Below, one piece after another: positions 1 to 8,717 of a stretch of DNA of 64,000 bases (position 1 is the stretch's first letter; every line of letters starts with the position of its first letter). The stretch spans positions 186,001-250,000 of the forward strand of contig NZ_PVNG01000003.1 of NCBI RefSeq assembly GCF_003001935.1, read 5' to 3'. Position numbers and translations under genes: made by a program. The notes beneath the pieces were generated by a model, which searched no databases, was not told where the DNA came from, and was given only the letters and a program-made list of their open reading frames with translations. The DNA comes from Nonomuraea fuscirosea. GTDB lineage: Bacteria > Actinomycetota > Actinomycetes > Streptosporangiales > Streptosporangiaceae.

Positions 1-632
1 ATCATGTCGCCGCCCAGCGTGCGCAGCATGCGGATCTCGGCGGGCGTCTCGTACGTGGGGCCGCGGAAGGCGACGTAGACGCCCTCGGCGAGGGTCGGGT
101 CGATCTCGCGGACGAGGGCGCGCAGGCGGCGCGAGTAGACCTCGGTGAGGTCGATGAACGTGGTGCCGGTGATCGGGTTGGCCCCGGTCAGGTTGATGTG
201 GTCGCTGATCAGGACCGGGTCGCCGACGTTCTGGGTCTCGGGGCGCAGCCCGCCGGCCGCGTTGGTGAGCACCAGCGTGCGTACGCCGGCCGCCGCCGCC
301 GTGCGGACGCCGTGCACGACCGCGTCCACCCCGAGCCCGGACGGCGACTCGTACAGGTGGGTGCGCCCGAGGAAGATCAGCGCGTGCCGGCCCGCGGCGG
401 TGCGGACGACACGGATCTTGCCCCCGTGACCGGCCACGGCGGGGGCACGGAAGCCGGGCAGGTCGGTGAACGGGATCTCGCGCACCGTCTCACCGATCGC
501 GTCGGCGGCGGGCACCCACCCCGAGCCCATGACGAAGGCGACGTCGAAGGCGGCGTCGGAGAGGTCGAGGCCGGCCGCGGCACGCAGCGCCGCGGCGGCC
601 TCACCGGCCAGGGTGTACGGGTCTTTGCTCAC
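1..632 (-). CDS. purine-nucleoside phosphorylase (3' end cut by window)
   Basis: Enzyme that phosphorolyses purine nucleosides to the free base and ribose-1-phosphate in cytosolic purine salvage. About 210 residues are visible, and the C-terminus lies beyond the window start. The N-terminal part has the phosphate-binding segment GSGWVP near residue 36, the central TNAAGGL segment near residue 117 and GPTYETPAEIRML near residue 197. These are hallmarks of the trimeric (class II, PNP/MTAP-type) family. The GTG start at 632 is preceded by GAAGG and lies only 2 bases past the stop of the upstream M20 peptidase, so it is probably translationally coupled to it and transcribed from the Lrp-peptidase operon. 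Identification is secure; substrate preference (inosine, guanosine) is from family knowledge. Confidence 0.93.
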   Translation of the reverse strand, partial: MSKDPYTLAGEAAAALRAAAGLDLSDAAFDVAFVMGSGWVPAADAIGETVREIPFTDLPGFRAPAVAGHGGKIRVVRTAAGRHALIFLGRTHLYESPSGLGVDAVVHGVRTAAAAGVRTLVLTNAAGGLRPETQNVGDPVLISDHINLTGANPITGTTFIDLTEVYSRRLRALVREIDPTLAEGVYVAFRGPTYETPAEIRMLRTLGGDM

Positions 633-634
633 CT

Positions 635-1939
635 TCAGTAGTTTAGGAGCAGCCTGTCCAGGACCCGCACCCCGAACTGCAGGGCGTCCACCGGCACGCG
701 CTCGTCCACGCCGTGGAACATGGAGGCGAAGTCCATGTCGGCGGGCAGCCGCAGCGGCACGAAGCCGAACCCGCGCACGCCCAGGTCGGCGAAGAAGGTC
801 TTGTTGTCGGTGCCGCCGGACATGCAGTAGGGGATGGCGCGGGCGGCCGGGTCCTCGGCCTTGAGCGCCGCGATCATCGACTCCACGAGCGCGCCGTCGA
901 ACGTGGTCTCCAGCGCGATGTCGTGGTGGACGAACTCGCGCCGCACCTTCGGCCCGAGCAGCCCGTCGATCGTCTTGAAGAACTCCTCCTCGAAGCCCGG
1001 CAGGAAGCGCCCGTCGACCACGGCCGTGGCCTGGCCGGGGATGACGTTGGACTTGTAGCCGGCGCCGAGCTGGGTCGGGTTGGTGGTGTTGCGCAGCGTC
1101 GCGCCGACGAACCGCACCAGCGGCCCGATCTGGTCCAGGATCGGCTGGGGGTCGTTCTCGTCGAACGGGACGCCGAAGGCGTCGGCGACCTCGGTGAGGA
1201 AGCGGCGCACGGTCGGCGTGTACGTCAGCGGCCAGTCGTGCCCGCCGATCCTGGCCACGGCCCTGGCCACCTCGGTGACGGCGTTGTCGTCGTTGAGCAT
1301 CGAGCCGTGGCCCGCGGTGCCGTCGGCGACCAGCTTCATCCAGGCCAGGCCCTTCTGGGCGGTCTCGATCAGGTAGAGCCGCAGCGACGGGTCCACCTCC
1401 AGCGAGTAGCCGCCGACCTCGCTGATCGACTCGGTGACGCCCTCGAACAGGCCGGGGTGGTTGGCCGTGAGGTATTTGGCGCCGTAGACGCCGCCGGCCT
1501 CCTCGTCGGCCAGCCAGGCGAAGACCATGTCGCGCCGCGGCCTGAGCCCTTCGCGCTTGAAGCGGCGCAGCACGGCCAGCATCATCGCGTCCATGTCCTT
1601 CATGTCCACGGCGCCGCGGCCCCAGATGTAGCCGTCGCGCACCTCGCCCGCGAACGGGTCCACCGACCAGTCGGCGGCGTTGGCCGGGACGACGTCGAGG
1701 TGGCCGTGGACGAGCAGGGCGGGCAGCGACGGGTCGGTGCCCTCGACGCGGGTGATCACGTTGCCGCGGCCCGGCTCGCTCTCGATGTAGGTGGACTCGA
1801 TGCCGACCTCGGCCAGCCTGGCCATGACGACCTCGGCCGCGGCCCGTTCGCCGGGGCCGCTGCCGTCGCCGTAGTTGCTGCTGTCGGCCCGGATCAGCTC
1901 GACGCAGAGGTCGGCGACTTCGAGTTCGGCGGGTGTCAT
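635..1939 (-). CDS. M20 family metallopeptidase / deacylase
   Basis: Predicted 434-residue cytosolic zinc hydrolase of the M20/M28 superfamily (ArgE/DapE/carboxypeptidase G2 type) that cleaves amide bonds of small peptides or N-acyl amino acids. HGHLDVVPA supplies the first metal ligands. It is followed by the GRGAVDMKD segment with the bridging Asp and by ADEEAGG with the catalytic Glu pair. An HGSM motif in the lid domain and the SGGTDN segment near the C-terminus complete the pattern. The ATG at 1939 overlaps the stop of the upstream Lrp-type regulator by 4 bases (ATGA), so the two are coupled. The exact substrate cannot be read from sequence; a dipeptide or acyl amino acid linked to the Lrp effector is plausible. 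Confidence 0.9.
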   Translation of the reverse strand: MTPAELEVADLCVELIRADSSNYGDGSGPGERAAAEVVMARLAEVGIESTYIESEPGRGNVITRVEGTDPSLPALLVHGHLDVVPANAADWSVDPFAGEVRDGYIWGRGAVDMKDMDAMMLAVLRRFKREGLRPRRDMVFAWLADEEAGGVYGAKYLTANHPGLFEGVTESISEVGGYSLEVDPSLRLYLIETAQKGLAWMKLVADGTAGHGSMLNDDNAVTEVARAVARIGGHDWPLTYTPTVRRFLTEVADAFGVPFDENDPQPILDQIGPLVRFVGATLRNTTNPTQLGAGYKSNVIPGQATAVVDGRFLPGFEEEFFKTIDGLLGPKVRREFVHHDIALETTFDGALVESMIAALKAEDPAARAIPYCMSGGTDNKTFFADLGVRGFGFVPLRLPADMDFASMFHGVDERVPVDALQFGVRVLDRLLLNY

Positions 1940-2961
1940 GGTGTTGCCTCCCAATGGTGATCCAGCGTGAGCAGTCCGGACTTGTGCAGGTGGCCGCGCT
2001 TGTGCGCGCGGGTGATGAGGGTGAGGTCGACGTCGGTGATCTCGTCGTGCCGGCCGACGACGCCGGTCATGAAACGGTAGAGGGCCGCCTCGTGGGCCGC
2101 CACGACCTGCACGATCAGGGAATGCGTGCCCGTCGTGGCGGCACAGTAACGGACGTCGGGATGCGCCGCCAGCCGCTGACCGACCAGGTCGAGGCCGTGG
2201 GGGCGCACCTTGAGCCAGAGCATGGCCTCGACCTCCAGGCCGAGCAGGGCGGGCTCGACCTCGGCGCGCGGCAGCAGCAGCCGCCGCTCGATCAGCGAGG
2301 TGACCCGGCGGCGCGCGGTGGGCACGGAGATGTCGAGCCGCTCGGCGACGGCGGTGAAGGCGATCCGGCCGTCGGCGGCGAGGAGGTCGGCGATCTCCTG
2401 CTCCAGCGGCGACAGGCCCTCTTCGTCCCGCTGCTCCAGAGGTGACGGGCCGGTCTCGCCGGGCAGCCGGTCGGGGTGCGGGGCCGGCCGCAGCTCGGCC
2501 ACCTCGCGCTCGGTCAGGAAGGGCGCGTGCCACTCGGCGACGGTTCTGAACGTGTGCAGGACGACCTGGGTCTGGGTCTGCAGGACGCCGTCGATCTCCG
2601 ACACCTGTGCCGACAGGATGCGGTGCAGGGCCTCGCGGGAGGGGGAGACCAGCTCGCAGCCGAGGTCGGCGGCCCCGGTCAGGGAGTAGACCGAGCGCGT
2701 GTCGCGGCGCTCGGCCAGCGCCTTGGCCACCTGCGTGGCGGTGCCGGGCCGCACCTGGACGTGCAGGTGCACGGGGCGGCCGTGGCCGGTGCGCAGGTCG
2801 TCGTAGATGGCCGTGACACGGACGAAGCCCTCGGCGATGAGCCGCTGCAGCCGCCGGGCGACCGTGCGCTCGTGCTCGCCCACGGCCCGGCCGATCTCCC
2901 CCCACGAGGCTCGGGGGCTGACTTGCAGCGCGGCCACGAGCCGGCGGTCGAGAACGTCCAC
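1936..2961 (-). CDS. Lrp/AsnC-family regulator with two tandem Lrp units
   Basis: Transcription factor of 341 residues, twice the usual Lrp length of about 150. It has two helix-turn-helix regions: residues about 5-50 (LDRRLVAALQVSPRASWGEI onward) and residues about 185-235 (PLEQEIADLLAADGRIAFTA onward). Each is followed by an AsnC ligand-binding ferredoxin-like domain. The architecture suggests a protein that acts as a covalent dimer. I chose the GTG at 2961 because AGGA lies 10 bases upstream and the helix-turn-helix starts right after it; an ATG at 3006 would add 15 atypical residues. It overlaps the M20 peptidase start and faces the MHS transporter, so it probably controls both in response to an amino acid or peptide. 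That regulatory role is inferred. Confidence 0.88.
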   Translation of the reverse strand: MDVLDRRLVAALQVSPRASWGEIGRAVGEHERTVARRLQRLIAEGFVRVTAIYDDLRTGHGRPVHLHVQVRPGTATQVAKALAERRDTRSVYSLTGAADLGCELVSPSREALHRILSAQVSEIDGVLQTQTQVVLHTFRTVAEWHAPFLTEREVAELRPAPHPDRLPGETGPSPLEQRDEEGLSPLEQEIADLLAADGRIAFTAVAERLDISVPTARRRVTSLIERRLLLPRAEVEPALLGLEVEAMLWLKVRPHGLDLVGQRLAAHPDVRYCAATTGTHSLIVQVVAAHEAALYRFMTGVVGRHDEITDVDLTLITRAHKRGHLHKSGLLTLDHHWEATP

Positions 2962-3072
2962 GGTTGCCCGTTCCTGTGTCGGGATTGTAAAAATCGGCTT
3001 AAACATTTGACTGTTTCGGTCGTCCGAATGCAGAGTAAGCCATTACCGCACTTGTCAGCAAAGGAGCCCTTC
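2962..3072. promoter_or_regulatory. divergent promoter region lrp-like / MHS transporter
   Basis: Non-coding 111 bp between divergent genes. It is AT-richer than its surroundings and carries a TTGACT hexamer at 3007-3012 on the plus strand that could be the -35 element of the transporter promoter; the matching -10 is weak. An AAAGGAG ribosome-binding site at 3060-3066 fixes the GTG start of the transporter. Confidence 0.4.
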
Positions 3073-4377
3073 GTGGCGACTTCCCCCGTGGCGCACTCCC
3101 CACTCGGCATCCCCAAGAGCCGCGTCCGGCAGCTCATGGCGGCCAGCATCGGCAACGTCGTCGAATGGTACGACTGGTACGCGTACACCTTCCTCGCCGT
3201 CTACTTCTCCGACCAGGTCTTCCCCAAGGCATCGGACAACAGCCTCGTCCCGCTGCTCAGCTCGTTCGCCGTGTTCGCGGTGGGCTTCTTCATGCGCCCC
3301 CTGGGCGGCCTGCTGGTCGGCGCGTTCGCCGACCGGTACGGCCGCAAGTCGGCCATGACGTTCACCATCGTGCTGATGGGCGCGGGTTCCCTGCTGGTCG
3401 GCCTGACCCCCACCTACGCGGCCGTCGGCCTGCTGGCGCCGGTCATCCTCACCCTCGCCCGGCTCATCCAGGGCCTGTCGGTGGGCGGTGAGTTCGCCGC
3501 CGCGACCACGTTCCTGGTGGAGTCGGCCCCGCCCGGCCGGCGCGGACTGTTCTCGAGCTTCCAGTACGTGAGCACCACCATCGGCCAGCTCATCGCCTCA
3601 GGACTGGCCGCGTTGCTGGCCACGAACCTGATCGAGGCCGACATGGACTCCTGGGGCTGGCGCGTGCCGTTCGTCGTGGGCGCGGTGCTGAGCCTGGTGG
3701 GCCTGTGGATCCGCAAGGGCGCCGACGAGACCTCGGCGGTGGCGGAGGAGATCCGGCGCGGCGAGGCCACCCGGCCCAAGCTGTTCGAGTTCCTGCGGCT
3801 GCACCCGAGGTCGGCGGCGACGATCGTGGGCATCACGATCGCCGGCACGGTGGCGTACTACACCTGGACCAGCTTCCTGCCCACGTACGCGCAGATCACG
3901 GTGGGCTTCGACAAGGCCGAGTCGCTCCAGATCGGCACGATCTCGCTGGTCTTCTTCATGATCCTGCAGCCGCTGCTGGGCATGCTGTCGGACCGGATCG
4001 GGCGCAAGCCGATGCTGATCACCTTCGGGTTCGGCTTCCTCGTCCTGCCCGTGCCGCTGCTCGGCCTGCTCACCGACGCCTACTGGAGCCTGCTGGTCGT
4101 GCAGCTCGTCGGCATGGTCTTCCTCGGCTGCTTCACCGCGATCTCGGCCGCGGTCAACTCCGAGCTCTTCCCGACGCGGGTGCGGGCGGCGGGCGCCGGG
4201 TTCCCTTACTCGCTGACCGTCGCGCTCTTCGGCGGCACCGCGCCGCTGATCGGCACGGCGCTGCAGGAGGCGGACAACCCGGGCCTCTTCCCGTGGTACA
4301 TGTCGGCGCTGGCGCTCATCTCGACGCTGGTCTACATCTTCGTGCTCAGGGAGACGAAGGACGAGCCGCTCCGCTAG
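3073..4377 (+). CDS. MFS transporter, metabolite:H+ symporter (MHS) family
   Basis: Integral membrane proton symporter of 434 residues with about 12 predicted membrane segments. The N-terminal NVVEWYDWYAYTFLAVYF segment in helix 1, the loop DRYGRKSAM between helices 2 and 3, its pseudo-repeat DRIGRKPML in the second half, and LIQGLSVGGEF in helix 4 are typical of the MHS subfamily (alpha-ketoglutarate, proline/betaine, citrate and dicarboxylate carriers). The GTG start at 3073 has AAAGGAG 6 bases upstream; an upstream ATG at 3028 lacks a comparable site. It is divergent from the tandem Lrp regulator and M20 peptidase, so uptake of an amino acid or related organic acid under Lrp control is the likely role. 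The substrate is unknown. Confidence 0.9.
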   Translation: MATSPVAHSPLGIPKSRVRQLMAASIGNVVEWYDWYAYTFLAVYFSDQVFPKASDNSLVPLLSSFAVFAVGFFMRPLGGLLVGAFADRYGRKSAMTFTIVLMGAGSLLVGLTPTYAAVGLLAPVILTLARLIQGLSVGGEFAAATTFLVESAPPGRRGLFSSFQYVSTTIGQLIASGLAALLATNLIEADMDSWGWRVPFVVGAVLSLVGLWIRKGADETSAVAEEIRRGEATRPKLFEFLRLHPRSAATIVGITIAGTVAYYTWTSFLPTYAQITVGFDKAESLQIGTISLVFFMILQPLLGMLSDRIGRKPMLITFGFGFLVLPVPLLGLLTDAYWSLLVVQLVGMVFLGCFTAISAAVNSELFPTRVRAAGAGFPYSLTVALFGGTAPLIGTALQEADNPGLFPWYMSALALISTLVYIFVLRETKDEPLR

Positions 4378-4380
4378 CCG

Positions 4381-4830
4381 TCAGCCGAACGAGGTGCAGG
4401 GGCGCTCCCGCAGCTCCTTGACGTAGTCGTCGGGGGCGCCCGCCCGCTCGGCCGCCTCGGCCAGGCTGCCCAGGTAGCGGGCCGAGGGCAGGCCGCCCTC
4501 GTAGCCGTCGAGCACGTAGAACCAGGCCACGACCTCGCCGTCGAGCGTCTGCACCCGCAGCCGGACCTTGTGGTAGGCGCCGCGCACCGCGCCCTCCCAC
4601 TGGTCGAGCGAGTGCTCCTCCCAGTCGGGCACGTCGTAGAGGACCACGAAGACGTGCTCGTCGGGGTCTTCGACGATCGTGGCGACCGCGCCCTCCCACT
4701 TGAGGTCCATGCCTCCGAAGGTCAGCCGCCAGCCCGGCAGCCAGCCCACACCGCGGATCGGCGAGTGCGGGGCACGCATGGCCATCTGCTCGGGGTCCAT
4801 GTTGCTGCCATAGGAGGCGTATACAGGCAC
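4381..4830 (-). CDS. gamma-glutamylcyclotransferase-like protein
   Basis: Small cytosolic protein of 149 residues of the GGCT/AIG2-like fold. The start VPVYASYGSNMDP holds the diagnostic YGSN loop that binds the gamma-glutamyl substrate. PGWRLTFGG and the acidic Glu in VLYDVPDWEEHSLDQWEG follow the order seen in cyclotransferases that release 5-oxoproline from gamma-glutamyl amines. I chose the GTG at 4830 because the YGSN loop sits at residues 6-9 in homologous proteins; an in-frame ATG at 4920 adds 30 unlikely residues. It is convergent with the MHS transporter (3 bp apart) and divergent from the quinone reductase gene. The fold is well supported; the natural substrate is not evident. Confidence 0.82.
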   Translation of the reverse strand: MPVYASYGSNMDPEQMAMRAPHSPIRGVGWLPGWRLTFGGMDLKWEGAVATIVEDPDEHVFVVLYDVPDWEEHSLDQWEGAVRGAYHKVRLRVQTLDGEVVAWFYVLDGYEGGLPSARYLGSLAEAAERAGAPDDYVKELRERPCTSFG

Positions 4831-4900
4831 AGCGGCAAGACTAGCGCCTGAGACCGCGCCCCGTTCGTCAGCAGCTCGGGGCATGCGGGACAATGGTGGT

Positions 4901-6289
4901 GTGACGAGGATCGTGATCATCGGCGGCGGACCAGGCGGCTACGAGGCGGCGCTGGTGGCCGCCCAACTAGGCGCGCAAGTCACGATGGTCGAGCAGGACG
5001 GCCCCGGCGGGGCCTGCGTGCTCACCGACTGCGTGCCGTCCAAGACACTGATCGCGACCTCCGTCCGCAAGCAGGCCCTGCTCGACGCCCCCTCGCTGGG
5101 GGTGGCCTTCTCCGGTGGCCTCGACGGCGACGCCGGGGTGGCGCAGGTCGACCTGCCGCTGGTCAACAAGCGCGTCAAGGAGCTGGCCCAGGCGCAGTCG
5201 GCCGACATCGCGACCCGGGTCGAGGCCGAGGGCGTCGAGATCGTCAAGGAGCGCGGCCGGCTGGTCGATCCGCAGGTGGTCAGGGCCGGCGACCGGACGA
5301 TCAGGGCCGACGTCGTGCTGGTGGCCACGGGGGCGACGCCGCGGGTGCTGCCGGGGGCCGAGCCCGACGGCGAGCGCATCCTCAACTGGCGTCAGCTCTA
5401 TGACCTCGAAGAGCTGCCCGAGCACCTGATCGTGGTCGGCTCCGGGGTGACCGGGGCCGAGTTCGCCGGGGCCTACCGTTCGCTCGGGGCGGAGGTCACG
5501 CTGGTCTCCAGCCGCGACCGGATGATGCCCAACGAGGACGCCGACGGCGCCGAGGTGCTCGAAGAGGTCTACCGGCGCCGCGGCATGAACGTCATGGGCC
5601 GCTCCAGGGCCGCCTCCGTCAAGCGCACCCACGACGGCGTGGTGGTGACGCTGGAGGACGGGCGCACCGCCGAGGGGTCGCACGCGCTGATGACCGTCGG
5701 CATGATCCCCAACACCTCCGGCATCGGGCTGGAGGAGGCGGGCGTGCAGCTCGACCGGGGCGGGTTCGTCAAGGTCGACAAGGTCTCCCGCACGTCGGCT
5801 CCCGGCGTCTACGCGGCCGGCGACTGCACCGGCGTGCTGATGCTGGCCTCCGTCGCCGCCATGCAGGGCCGGATCGCGGTGTGGCACGCGCTGGGCGAGG
5901 CGGTGCAGCCGCTGCGGCTGGCCACCGTGGCCTCCAACATCTTCACCGACCCCGAGATCGCGGCCGTGGGCGTGGCGCAGCGTGCCATCGAGGCGGGCGA
6001 GATCGAGGCCAACGTGGTCAAGCTGCCGCTGGCCACCAACGCGCGGGCGAAGATGCAGGGCTTCAACGACGGCTTCGTGAAGCTGTTCTGCCGCCCGCAC
6101 ACCGGGATCGTGCTGGGCGGCGTGGTCGTCGCGCCGCGGGCCTCCGAGTTGATCCTGGCGGTGTCGGTGGCGGTGCAGCAGCGGCTGACCGTCGACCAGC
6201 TGGCCCACACGTTCGCGGTCTACCCGTCGCTGTCGGGGTCGGTGACCGAGGCGGCCAGGCGGCTGATGCAGCCGGGGGTCAACATCTAG
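4901..6289 (+). CDS. lpdA: NAD(P)H-quinone dehydrogenase, LpdA-like flavoprotein disulfide reductase family
   Basis: Flavoprotein of 462 residues with an N-terminal FAD dinucleotide fold (IVIIGGGPGGYEA), a central NAD(P) fold (IVVGSGVTGAEFA), the second FAD motif YAAGDCTG and a C-terminal dimerisation domain. It matches the LpdA group described in mycobacteria, which reduces quinones rather than lipoamide. The redox-cysteine position reads GGACVLTDC with both Cys (39 and 44). However, the C-terminal catalytic His-Pro-Thr segment of true dihydrolipoamide dehydrogenases is replaced by AVYPSLSGSVTEA, so lipoamide activity is unlikely. The GTG at 4901 sets the first strand; an ATG at 4883 is an alternative. 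A strong intrinsic terminator follows the gene. Confidence 0.87.
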   Translation: MTRIVIIGGGPGGYEAALVAAQLGAQVTMVEQDGPGGACVLTDCVPSKTLIATSVRKQALLDAPSLGVAFSGGLDGDAGVAQVDLPLVNKRVKELAQAQSADIATRVEAEGVEIVKERGRLVDPQVVRAGDRTIRADVVLVATGATPRVLPGAEPDGERILNWRQLYDLEELPEHLIVVGSGVTGAEFAGAYRSLGAEVTLVSSRDRMMPNEDADGAEVLEEVYRRRGMNVMGRSRAASVKRTHDGVVVTLEDGRTAEGSHALMTVGMIPNTSGIGLEEAGVQLDRGGFVKVDKVSRTSAPGVYAAGDCTGVLMLASVAAMQGRIAVWHALGEAVQPLRLATVASNIFTDPEIAAVGVAQRAIEAGEIEANVVKLPLATNARAKMQGFNDGFVKLFCRPHTGIVLGGVVVAPRASELILAVSVAVQQRLTVDQLAHTFAVYPSLSGSVTEAARRLMQPGVNI

Positions 6290-6306
6290 GAGTCTTCTGC
6301 GAAGCA

Positions 6307-6334
6307 GGGCGCGCGGTGGTCCGCGCGCCCTTTT
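6307..6334 (+). terminator. Rho-independent terminator after lpdA
   Basis: A perfect 10-bp stem, GGGCGCGCGG with CCGCGCGCCC, has a TGGT loop and is followed by TTTT. It begins 17 bases past the quinone reductase stop codon and separates that gene from the sugar locus. Confidence 0.9.
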
Positions 6335-6359
6335 CTGTGCCTCTGACCGTTGACCTTTG

Positions 6360-6375
6360 TTGGTATGGACACCAA
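6360..6375. promoter_or_regulatory. ROK-type operator upstream of the GH31 sugar operon
   Basis: Inverted repeat TTGGT-N6-ACCAA, within the longer match GTTGGTAT-N4-ACCAAAC. It lies 39 bp before the GH31 start. The same 15 conserved positions occur at 50477-50492 beside the ROK regulator gene, which suggests that regulator or a paralogue binds here. Seen directly; the regulator assignment is inference. Confidence 0.6.
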
Positions 6376-6414
6376 ACTAAGTCACGAGTTGGCGCAGCGT
6401 TCGAAGGAGCTTCC

Positions 6415-8700
6415 ATGCCCTATCGCCCTCCCCTGGTCGCGCACGAGTACTTCGTCGCGGACCCGCCGGAGTTGCCGGTCCGCGTACGAGGCGAGGGCGG
6501 CCTGTCGGCGCTCACCGCCGCCGAGCTGGTCGCGGCCGACGGCGCCGAGGTGCTGCTCAAGGCGGTCACCTCGGCGGAGGAGACGCTGATCGTCCAGGTG
6601 GGCGCGGCGGGCGAGGGCGTGATCAGGGTGCGGCTGTCGGAGGACGCCACCGCCCGGCCGCGCTCGGAGCGCGCCATCGCGCTGGTGAGGCCGGGCACGT
6701 ACGCGGGGGCACGGGTCGTGGCGGAGCCGGGCGCGCCGATCGTGGTGGACGCCGGGTCGCTGCGGGCCGAGATCACCCTGTCGCCGTGGCACCTGCGCTT
6801 CACCGACGCGGGCGGGGCGACGCTGGTCGAGCAGGACCGGGGGCACACCGACATCAGCGGGCGCCTGCGTACGCTGCCGTTCGGCCGCAGCGCCTCGGGA
6901 GGCGCGCCCGTCGCGTACCACGAGAGCTTCGCCGCCGCGCCCGACGAGGCGTTCTCCGGCTTCGGCGAGTCGTTCACCCGGCTGGACAAGCGCGGTCAGC
7001 GGCCGCTCATGTGGAACTTCGACGCCTTCGGGGCCGAGTCGCAGCGCGCCTACAAGAACATCCCCCTGTACGTGTCCAGCCGGGGCTACGGCGTGCTGGT
7101 CGACAGCGGCGCGCCGCTGGAGTTCGACGTTTGCCAGTCCACGCACAGCGTGGTGCAGATCCTGGTGCCCGACGACGTCATGGACTACTACGTGATGGCA
7201 GGGCCCGCTCCGTCGGAGGTGCTGGACCGCTACGACCGGCTGACCGGCCGGCCCTCGCTGCCGCCGAAGTGGGCGTTCGGCACCTGGATCTCCTCGGGGT
7301 TCTGCGTGGACAGCCGGGAGCGGGTGCTGGCCAGGGCGCGCACGATCAGGGAGCGCGGCATCCCGTGCGACGTGCTGCACCTGGACACCTACTGGCAGAG
7401 CGACGGGCACTGGTCGGACATGCGCTGGGATCCGGTGAACTTCCCCGACCCGGAGGGCATGCTGGCCGAGCTGGCGGAGATGGGGTTCAAGGTCTGCCTA
7501 TGGATGAATCCCTATATTTCGCACCTTAGCCCGGCGTTTCGGGAGGCCGCCGACGCCGGATACCTGCTGCGCGACCCCCAGGGCGAGGCGTACGTCGCCG
7601 ACTGCTGGCACGGCTCCTTCCCCGCCTGCGGCATCGTGGACTTCACCCACCCGGGGGCGGTCGAGTGGTTCAAGGGCCTGCTGCGCCCGCTGCTGCGCCA
7701 GGGCGTGGCCGCCTTCAAGACCGACTTCGCCGAGGGCGTGCCGGCCGACGCGGTGGCCGCCAACGGCATGAGCGGCACCGACCTGCACAACGTCTACACC
7801 CTGCTGTTCAACGACGCCGTCGTGGACGTCACCCGCGAGGTCAACGGGCACGAGCTGGTGTGGGCGCGCTCGTCGTACCTGGGCGGGCAGCGCCACAGCG
7901 CCCAGTGGGGCGGCGACACCTACACCAGCTACGCCGCCATGGGCAGCACGATCAGGGGCGGCCTCGCGCACGGCCTGTCCGGCGTCCCGTTCTGGAGCCA
8001 CGACGCGGGCGGCTTCACCGGCCGCCCCGCCGACGACCTGTACGTGCGCTGGACCCAGTTCGGCGCGCTCTCCCCGCTGCTGCGCCTGCACGGCACCACG
8101 ACCCGCGAGCCGTGGGAGTTCCCCGAGGTCGAGGAGCAGGCGGTCGCGGCGCTGAAGCTGCGCTACCGGCTGATGCCCTACCTGTACTCGGCCGCAGTCG
8201 AGGCCGCGCGCACCGGCGCGCCGATGATGCGGGCGCTGTGCGTGGACCATCCGGACGATCCGGTCGCCTGGCAGGCCGACCTGCAGTACCTGCTCGGGCA
8301 CGACCTGCTGGTGGCCCCCATGACCGGGCCCGAAGGCGTCAGGCAGGTGTACCTGCCGCGCGGCCGGTGGGTGGACTACTGGACCGGCGAGGTGCTGGAC
8401 GGCGCCCGTTACGTCCGGGTGGCCAAGCCGCTCGGCCAGATCCCCCTCTTCGCCCGGTACGGCGCGCTCATTCCCGTACAGGAGCAGCGGGACACCGTGG
8501 ACGTGCCGGCCGAGATCGCACTCGTCGCCTTCGGCTCCGGCGGCGGGAGCGCCGAGATCCACGACGCCGACGGCGTGACGGTCGCCGTCGCCACCAGGGA
8601 CGGCGACGTGCTGCGTGTCGCCGTCACCGGCCCGAAGCGCGTCACCGGTGTCGAGCTCGTCCCGGTGCCCGGAGCTCCCGCGCGGGCCGTCATCTCGTAA
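6415..8700 (+). CDS. GH31 alpha-xylosidase (YicI-like)
   Basis: Intracellular glycoside hydrolase of 761 residues with no signal peptide. An N-terminal beta-sandwich (about 1-240) precedes the GH31 barrel and C-terminal beta-domains. The nucleophile is Asp437 in FKTDFAEG, and the acid/base is Asp501 in AQWGGDTYTSY. FKTDF followed by an acidic residue and the GTWISSGFCV segment resemble YicI-type alpha-xylosidases that remove xylose from isoprimeverose and xyloglucan oligosaccharides. The ATG at 6415 is preceded by GAAGGAGC. It is the first gene of an apparent operon with a sugar ABC importer and a GH3 enzyme. With the nearby GH74 gene this fits xyloglucan use; alpha-glucosidase activity is the main alternative. 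Confidence 0.88.
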   Translation: MPYRPPLVAHEYFVADPPELPVRVRGEGGLSALTAAELVAADGAEVLLKAVTSAEETLIVQVGAAGEGVIRVRLSEDATARPRSERAIALVRPGTYAGARVVAEPGAPIVVDAGSLRAEITLSPWHLRFTDAGGATLVEQDRGHTDISGRLRTLPFGRSASGGAPVAYHESFAAAPDEAFSGFGESFTRLDKRGQRPLMWNFDAFGAESQRAYKNIPLYVSSRGYGVLVDSGAPLEFDVCQSTHSVVQILVPDDVMDYYVMAGPAPSEVLDRYDRLTGRPSLPPKWAFGTWISSGFCVDSRERVLARARTIRERGIPCDVLHLDTYWQSDGHWSDMRWDPVNFPDPEGMLAELAEMGFKVCLWMNPYISHLSPAFREAADAGYLLRDPQGEAYVADCWHGSFPACGIVDFTHPGAVEWFKGLLRPLLRQGVAAFKTDFAEGVPADAVAANGMSGTDLHNVYTLLFNDAVVDVTREVNGHELVWARSSYLGGQRHSAQWGGDTYTSYAAMGSTIRGGLAHGLSGVPFWSHDAGGFTGRPADDLYVRWTQFGALSPLLRLHGTTTREPWEFPEVEEQAVAALKLRYRLMPYLYSAAVEAARTGAPMMRALCVDHPDDPVAWQADLQYLLGHDLLVAPMTGPEGVRQVYLPRGRWVDYWTGEVLDGARYVRVAKPLGQIPLFARYGALIPVQEQRDTVDVPAEIALVAFGSGGGSAEIHDADGVTVAVATRDGDVLRVAVTGPKRVTGVELVPVPGAPARAVIS

Positions 8701-8717
8701 CACCCCCTGGAGGGATC

